From contig PKVB01000091.1 in the NCBI GenBank assembly GCA_003131365.1, positions 347-10,995 of the forward strand: a stretch of 10,649 nucleotides of DNA. The letters are read 5' to 3'. The position numbers were made by a program, and so were the translations under genes. Source of the stretch: Gemmatimonadota bacterium (lineage in GTDB: Bacteria; Gemmatimonadota; Gemmatimonadetes; Gemmatimonadales; Gemmatimonadaceae). Shown piece after piece: positions 7,165 to 10,649 of this stretch; position 1 is the stretch's first letter; each line of letters opens with the position of its first letter. The notes beneath the pieces were generated by a model that saw only the letters and a list, made by a program, of their open reading frames with translations, searched no databases and had not been told where the DNA came from.

Positions 7165-8933
7165 ACGGAGTGAATCGCGGAGTAGAGACGCCGCGTGCAA
7201 CCAAGGTTCTGCCGCCGCACCTGTTCGATTGGCAGCTGCCTCCGGAGTGGTCCTGGGGCCCGGGCGGTATGGTCGGCGACTATCGCCACTACCAGGAAGT
7301 GGTCGACGCATTGGGTCGGTCGCTGTCGCTGGTGACCGCGCCCGATCCTGCTCATACTCCGTGGCTCTTCGAGGAAGCGAGGCAGCTGGCGCAGCGCAGT
7401 CATCCTTCGATTCCGACGACCTATCATTACTGGACAGCGTATCGTGACGCCCGGCGCGGGCCCGGCTATTTACGCCGCTGGGTGACCGGCGAGACTGTGC
7501 GCGCGCGTCTGGCGCGGCTCGGGCTCGCGGACATTCCGTACGTCTTTCAGATGCTTCGCGGTGCGTGCTCCACCCTCTCGTACCTCCATGAAACCGGCAT
7601 CGCGCACGGCGGCCTGAACGGCGATGCGTTGTGGACGACGCCAACCGGACGTCTGTGGATGCTGGAGTGGCAGTGGGCGGTCCCGCGCGCTGCGATCCCC
7701 ACGGGCGTGCGACCCGGCAATGGCCCGCTCGAGATACGCTCGCTCGAGGCGTCGCGTCCGATGCGCGCGGAGCTCCTCCCGATGCCGCCCGAGTGGGAGT
7801 CGGGTGAGTGGATCCCCACGCCCGCGAGCGACCAATGGCAGCTCGCCGCGATCTGCTTCACCGCGCTCACGGGTGAAGCGCCGCCATCGCGCGGTGCGCC
7901 GCCGATCAAGCTGGTGCGGCCCGAGACACCCGAGTCGATGGCGAGCGCGCTCGACCGCGCGCTGTCGCCGAGTCCCGACGATCGTTTTCCATCGCTCGCA
8001 GTTCTGCTGCGGGCGGTTGATCGCGGCGATCCGGCGCGGACGGTAGTGATGGTTCGCGGTGAGCCCGACAGCACGGCGCAGGAGTCCGCCGAGGCGCGCG
8101 TGCGCTGGGCGGTGGGCGATGACTATGAGATTCTCTCGAAGCTGGGCAGCGGCGCGTTCGGAACGGTGTGGCGCGCGCGCGATCTCTCCCTCGAGCGCGA
8201 AGTCGCACTGAAGGCGCTGCACCCCACAATCGCGCGCGACGACAAGGCCGTGAGAGCGTTCTGGCGCGAAGCAAAGCTCGCAGCGCAGCTCGCGCATCCG
8301 GCGATCGTGCCGATCTACGACTGGGACTCGAGCGGAGATCTTTCCTGGTACACGATGGAGCTGGCCGAGGAAGGGAGCGTGGCGAGTCTCGTGGCGCGAT
8401 CCGGTCCGCGCCAGGCAGCCGAGATCGCGTCGCAGGTCGAACAGGTTCTGGACGGCCTCAACGTCGCGCACGCGAACGGCATACTGCACCGCGATCTCAA
8501 GCCCGAGAACATTCTCATTGATCGTTATCAGCGCTGGCGCATCACGGACTTCGGCATCGCGAACGTCACCGGTGAGGATGTAGCTGGTACGACGGGTACG
8601 CCCGCATTCGCGGCGCCGGAGCAGCTCCTTGGCGAGCAGCAGGGGCCGGCGGCGGATTATTTCGCGCTCGCCGCGATCGTGTATTTTACGATGACGGGCG
8701 AGCCACCGTTTGGCGACGACGATGCGCGTAGCATATTGGCGCGCCAGTTGAGCGAGCGTGCGGATCTGGTGCCGTTTCCGACAGTGATCGCCAATTGGTT
8801 CCGCACCGCATTTGCGGCGAAGCCGGAAGATCGTTTCGCGGATGGTTTGGAGATGAAGAAAGCGTGGGGAAAGGCGACCGAGAAAGTTCTGGCGCGGCAG
8901 CGCGGGCCGTGGTGGCGGCGAGTTGTTTCGTAG
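7161..8933 (+). CDS. Tandem pseudokinase-Ser/Thr protein kinase (Hanks type)
   Basis: The product is 590 residues with no transmembrane segment, so it is probably cytosolic. The C-terminal domain (about 320-565) is a complete Hanks kinase. It has the glycine loop GSGAFGTVW (329-337), the VALK lysine K351, helix-C E370, HRDLKPEN (443-450, catalytic D445), DFG (D463), GTPAFAAPEQ (479-488) and a closing R558. The N-terminal domain (about 30-290) has the same fold markers: FEEARQLAQRSHPSIP as helix C, SDQWQLAAICFTALTGEAPP as the F-helix region (D224), and SPDDRF (R275). It has lost catalysis. The HRD motif reads HGGLNGDAL from H149 with Gly for the catalytic Asp, DFG is replaced by LEWQWA, and the VALK lysine is absent. 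It therefore looks like a pseudokinase regulating the active domain or binding a partner. The start ATG overlaps the histidine kinase stop (ATGA), and GGAG sits 6 bases upstream, so translation is probably coupled. The substrates are unknown. Confidence 0.93.
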   Translation: MNGVNRGVETPRATKVLPPHLFDWQLPPEWSWGPGGMVGDYRHYQEVVDALGRSLSLVTAPDPAHTPWLFEEARQLAQRSHPSIPTTYHYWTAYRDARRGPGYLRRWVTGETVRARLARLGLADIPYVFQMLRGACSTLSYLHETGIAHGGLNGDALWTTPTGRLWMLEWQWAVPRAAIPTGVRPGNGPLEIRSLEASRPMRAELLPMPPEWESGEWIPTPASDQWQLAAICFTALTGEAPPSRGAPPIKLVRPETPESMASALDRALSPSPDDRFPSLAVLLRAVDRGDPARTVVMVRGEPDSTAQESAEARVRWAVGDDYEILSKLGSGAFGTVWRARDLSLEREVALKALHPTIARDDKAVRAFWREAKLAAQLAHPAIVPIYDWDSSGDLSWYTMELAEEGSVASLVARSGPRQAAEIASQVEQVLDGLNVAHANGILHRDLKPENILIDRYQRWRITDFGIANVTGEDVAGTTGTPAFAAPEQLLGEQQGPAADYFALAAIVYFTMTGEPPFGDDDARSILARQLSERADLVPFPTVIANWFRTAFAAKPEDRFADGLEMKKAWGKATEKVLARQRGPWWRRVVS

Positions 8934-9181
8934 TAACGGACGGACGTGCCTCGCGGAAGCACCTCGCGGCAGTGCCTGCGCGCCCTTAGCTGGTTGTGCC
9001 GCGCGGACTTACAAAATGGGGCTGCGAGCACTGCGCGACCCCAAAAGGGGCGAATTGCCCGTCGGATTTCCGGTATTTCGTTCTAAAGCCCTCCATTTGC
9101 CCTTCAATGGTGTTGGCTGGCGTGGCACTTGCAATCCGATTGTCGACGACGAGAACGGCTACCGCTGCCGCATATCGGCGG

Positions 9182-9213
9182 AGCGTGACGAATGTTTGTC
9201 GCGTTGTTTTTTT
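9182..9213 (+). terminator. Intrinsic (Rho-independent) terminator, rightward
   Basis: Bases 9182-9191 pair with 9196-9205 as a 10-bp stem with three G.T wobbles and a 4-base ATGT loop. One G and a run of seven T (9207-9213) follow directly. It would end transcripts coming from the kinase unit, about 250 bases after that unit's stop, and insulate the barrel gene. The long 3' leader it implies is either an untranslated region or a place for a small RNA. The stem is only moderately GC-rich. Confidence 0.6.
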
Positions 9214-9283
9214 AACGGCGTGCATCACTAGCGCCTCTGAAAAGATTTGCTAGTTTGTCCGGATGTGAGACGGTCGGTCTGGA

Positions 9284-9299
9284 GAGCGCTCGCGCGCTC
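9284..9299. repeat. Perfect inverted repeat upstream of the barrel gene
   Basis: GAGCGC and GCGCTC flank a 4-base TCGC, giving a perfect 6-bp stem about 85 bases before the ATG at 9384. It could be an operator or a hairpin in the 5' leader. There is no T-run, so it is not a terminator. Confidence 0.35.
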
Positions 9300-9338
9300 A
9301 CTGGGCATGCATCCTGCCTCACAACGCAACGTGCAACC

Positions 9339-9349
9339 GCGGTAACCGC
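9339..9349. repeat. Short dyad GCGGT-A-ACCGC, possible operator
   Basis: An 11-base dyad with 5-base arms around a single A lies 35 bases before the barrel gene's start codon. The position fits an operator or an element of the 5' leader close to the ribosome binding site. Dyads this short occur by chance in GC-rich DNA. Confidence 0.25.
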
Positions 9350-9369
9350 TGTAAGTATCTCCACCCTTT

Positions 9370-9377
9370 GAGAGGAA
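9370..9377 (+). promoter_or_regulatory. Ribosome binding site of the barrel gene
   Basis: GAGAGGAA ends six bases before the ATG at 9384, a strong Shine-Dalgarno at good spacing. It fixes the start of the outer membrane protein gene, whose first residues form a signal peptide. Confidence 0.75.
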
Positions 9378-9383
9378 TCAATC

Positions 9384-10649
9384 ATGTTGAGAAGAAGTTG
9401 GACCGTTTGCGCGATGACGGCCTTACTCCTCGGCGGAACGGCGGCTGCCCAGTCGCCCGGTACGTTGCTGGTAGGAGGCTTCGGGCAGTGGACACACTTC
9501 GATAGCAAATGGAATCTGGACTCGGGCTTCGGTAATTCTATCGGTTACGGCGGGCGCCTTGGCGCCTTCATCGCACCGAACTGGAACATCGAGGCTGACG
9601 GCGTCTACACCCCTGCGGCATCGCAGGCTGGCACGCGCTTCCTCGGCTCGCCGAGCAACGCTGTTTCCGGCGACGTCAAGGCCAGCGCGTTCACAGCGCG
9701 CCTCATGTACAGCTTCCCGCTCGGGAATCTCCCGTCGATCCATATCGGCGCCGGTGGCGTCCTCGAGAACCTTCGCGGATCGACCGATGCGGGCGCCGGG
9801 ACTTATCAGTTTGGCGCGAACGGAATGGTCGGGTTCAACCTCGGCTTCGGTGGCGTCGCGCTCCGCGTCGACGGACTCGTGAACTATCTGCCTTCCAACG
9901 GCAGCAAGTTCGATTTCGGCGCTCAGGCTGGTCTACAGCTTTCGCCAGATATCAACAACCTTTTCGGCGGCGGCGCAACGGGCAACCCGGTGATGTGGGC
10001 TCCATACGCCTGGTGGGACAATCTCGACGCGCCCCTCCCGGGAACCGTCGAACTGGGCGGCTTCGTTCAGTGGACACGGTTCGATAGCAATGCCGGACGG
10101 GGACCGAATGGCTCGATGCCGAAGAACGGTCTTGGCTACGGTGGACGCGTTGGCGTGTTCCTCTCCGATCCCCGGTGGGAGCTCGAAGGCGATGGCTACT
10201 ATTCGCCGCAGGACAACATCGGCCCGCCTTGCTGCGGGGTTAATCAGGTGACGAAAGTCAACGCGCATGCTTTCGCCACGCGGCTGAACTACAATTTCCC
10301 GATCCGCCTCATGGGTCGGCAGAGCCAGTTCATCCTCGGTGCTGGTGGCACTCGCACAAGCTACGCGTTCGAGCGTGCCTCGGGGCCCAACAGCTACACG
10401 TATAATTTCGGCGCCAGCGGTCTCGCTGGTCTCCGCCTCGCGGTCGCAAACCGCACGGCGCTTCGTCTCGACGGTGTGATCGACTACATGCCGAATCACA
10501 GCCCGAGCGCGAACATGAACCTGCACGCACGCGCCGGCCTGAGCTTCCTGTTCGGTGGTGCGCGTCCGGAGGTTATGTGCACGTACGCCGGACTCGAAAG
10601 CATTCCTGCTTCGAGCCCGAACTGCGTTGCGCCGCCGCCGCCGCCGCCG
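9384..10649 (+). CDS. Outer membrane protein with duplicated beta-barrel module and polyproline linker (C-terminus beyond window)
   Basis: The frame is open from the ATG at 9384 to the window edge (422 codons, no stop), so the gene is truncated by the window, not broken. Residues 1-22 form a signal peptide (MLRRSWTVCAMTALLLGGTAAA, cut before Q23). There follow two similar modules of alternating aromatic/hydrophobic beta strands. The first starts at G26 (GTLLVGGFGQWTHFDS) and the second at G220 (GTVELGGFVQWTRFDS). Each continues with a matching GYGGRxG block and an E-x-D/G-DG-x-Y-x-P strand end, and each closes with a similar phrase (LFGGGA, then FLFGGA). A Trp-rich connector (VMWAPYAWWDNLD) joins them. 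After the second module come C399 and C414, a possible disulfide, and six prolines at the edge. The layout suggests an OmpA-like protein whose peptidoglycan-binding domain lies beyond the window; that last point is inference. C283-C284 are adjacent in a predicted loop. Confidence 0.88.
   Translation, partial: MLRRSWTVCAMTALLLGGTAAAQSPGTLLVGGFGQWTHFDSKWNLDSGFGNSIGYGGRLGAFIAPNWNIEADGVYTPAASQAGTRFLGSPSNAVSGDVKASAFTARLMYSFPLGNLPSIHIGAGGVLENLRGSTDAGAGTYQFGANGMVGFNLGFGGVALRVDGLVNYLPSNGSKFDFGAQAGLQLSPDINNLFGGGATGNPVMWAPYAWWDNLDAPLPGTVELGGFVQWTRFDSNAGRGPNGSMPKNGLGYGGRVGVFLSDPRWELEGDGYYSPQDNIGPPCCGVNQVTKVNAHAFATRLNYNFPIRLMGRQSQFILGAGGTRTSYAFERASGPNSYTYNFGASGLAGLRLAVANRTALRLDGVIDYMPNHSPSANMNLHARAGLSFLFGGARPEVMCTYAGLESIPASSPNCVAPPPPPP
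9477..9508 (+). repeat. Internal direct repeat, copy 1 (start of barrel module 1)
   Basis: This 32-base stretch encodes GFGQWTHFDS plus the next bases and matches 10059-10090 at 28 of 32 positions in the same reading frame, 582 bases away. Similarity at DNA level, including shared codon choices, goes beyond what a conserved protein motif needs. It marks the first copy of the duplicated barrel module. Confidence 0.8.
10059..10090 (+). repeat. Internal direct repeat, copy 2 (start of barrel module 2)
   Basis: This is the second copy of the repeat at 9477-9508, encoding GFVQWTRFDS. The four mismatches fall in two adjacent pairs. The codons for QW, FDS and the intervening Thr are identical in both copies. 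Confidence 0.8.

Larger units (their letters stand above)
8934..9383. other. 450-base stretch between the kinase unit and the barrel gene, no convincing gene
   Basis: This stretch has lower GC than its neighbours. Visible structure includes a repeated CCTCGCGG near 8948-8968 and a short hairpin CCCC-AAAA-GGGG at 9039-9050. It also holds the terminator at 9182-9213 and two inverted repeats upstream of the barrel gene, listed separately. A leftward reading frame from ATG 9225 to 8986 (79 codons) has an AGAGG about 8 bases upstream and a basic-hydrophobic N-terminus (KKTTRQ, then AAAVAVLVV). Its third codon positions are only mildly GC-biased, unlike the neighbouring genes, and I recognise no family. 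A rightward 85-codon frame (8996-9253) overlaps it. Neither is called as a gene. No tRNA or transposon signature is seen. Confidence 0.6.

Noticed and set aside
7470..8489. A 339-codon leftward open frame antisense to the Ser/Thr kinase
   Set aside because: It is an Arg-rich shadow of the strongly supported kinase gene.
8996..9253. Rightward 85-codon cysteine-containing frame after the kinase gene
   Set aside because: It has no ribosome binding site of note, runs through the terminator hairpin, overlaps the leftward frame and has no recognisable motif.

Overview
The window is GC-rich DNA (above 60% GC by eye) from a diderm (Gram-negative-type) bacterium. It encodes a TolC-type outer membrane channel, a periplasmic adaptor and a signal-peptide-bearing outer membrane beta-barrel protein. 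Coding density is high and the kinases are very GC-rich. The mix of an NtrY-type histidine kinase, a Ser/Thr kinase and a proline-linked barrel protein would suit Gemmatimonadota or a similar soil phylum. That placement is inference only: there is no rRNA or other marker here.

The left part (1-3857) is transcribed leftwards. In transcription order it holds a creatininase-family metal hydrolase (3857-3111), a 118-base gap with a candidate promoter, a TolC-like outer membrane efflux protein (2992-1508), a MacA/HlyD-like membrane fusion protein (1493-204) and the first 68 residues of a MacB-type ABC transporter ATPase (204 to beyond base 1). The last three are spaced 14 bp apart and then overlap by 1 bp. 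They make a classic tripartite efflux operon in the order channel, adaptor, ATPase.

The middle part (3838-8933) is transcribed rightwards and is the most unusual. It is a two-gene unit joined by an ATGA overlap. The first gene encodes a very large (1108-residue) NtrY-type membrane histidine kinase with about ten transmembrane segments and three large extracytoplasmic regions. The second encodes a soluble protein of two tandem Ser/Thr-kinase domains. Its N-terminal domain has lost the catalytic residues (pseudokinase) and its C-terminal domain keeps all of them. No response regulator lies in the window. The histidine kinase start overlaps the divergent creatininase start by 20 bp, so the two genes share a start region with no intergenic spacer.

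The right part (8934-10649) begins with a 450-base non-coding stretch holding a good intrinsic terminator and inverted repeats. It is followed by a rightward outer membrane protein gene that runs off the window. This protein is two tandem copies of one beta-barrel module plus a polyproline linker. The linker suggests a further domain, probably OmpA-like peptidoglycan-binding, beyond the edge.

There are no tRNAs, rRNAs, CRISPR arrays, transposases or clear mobile elements in the window.
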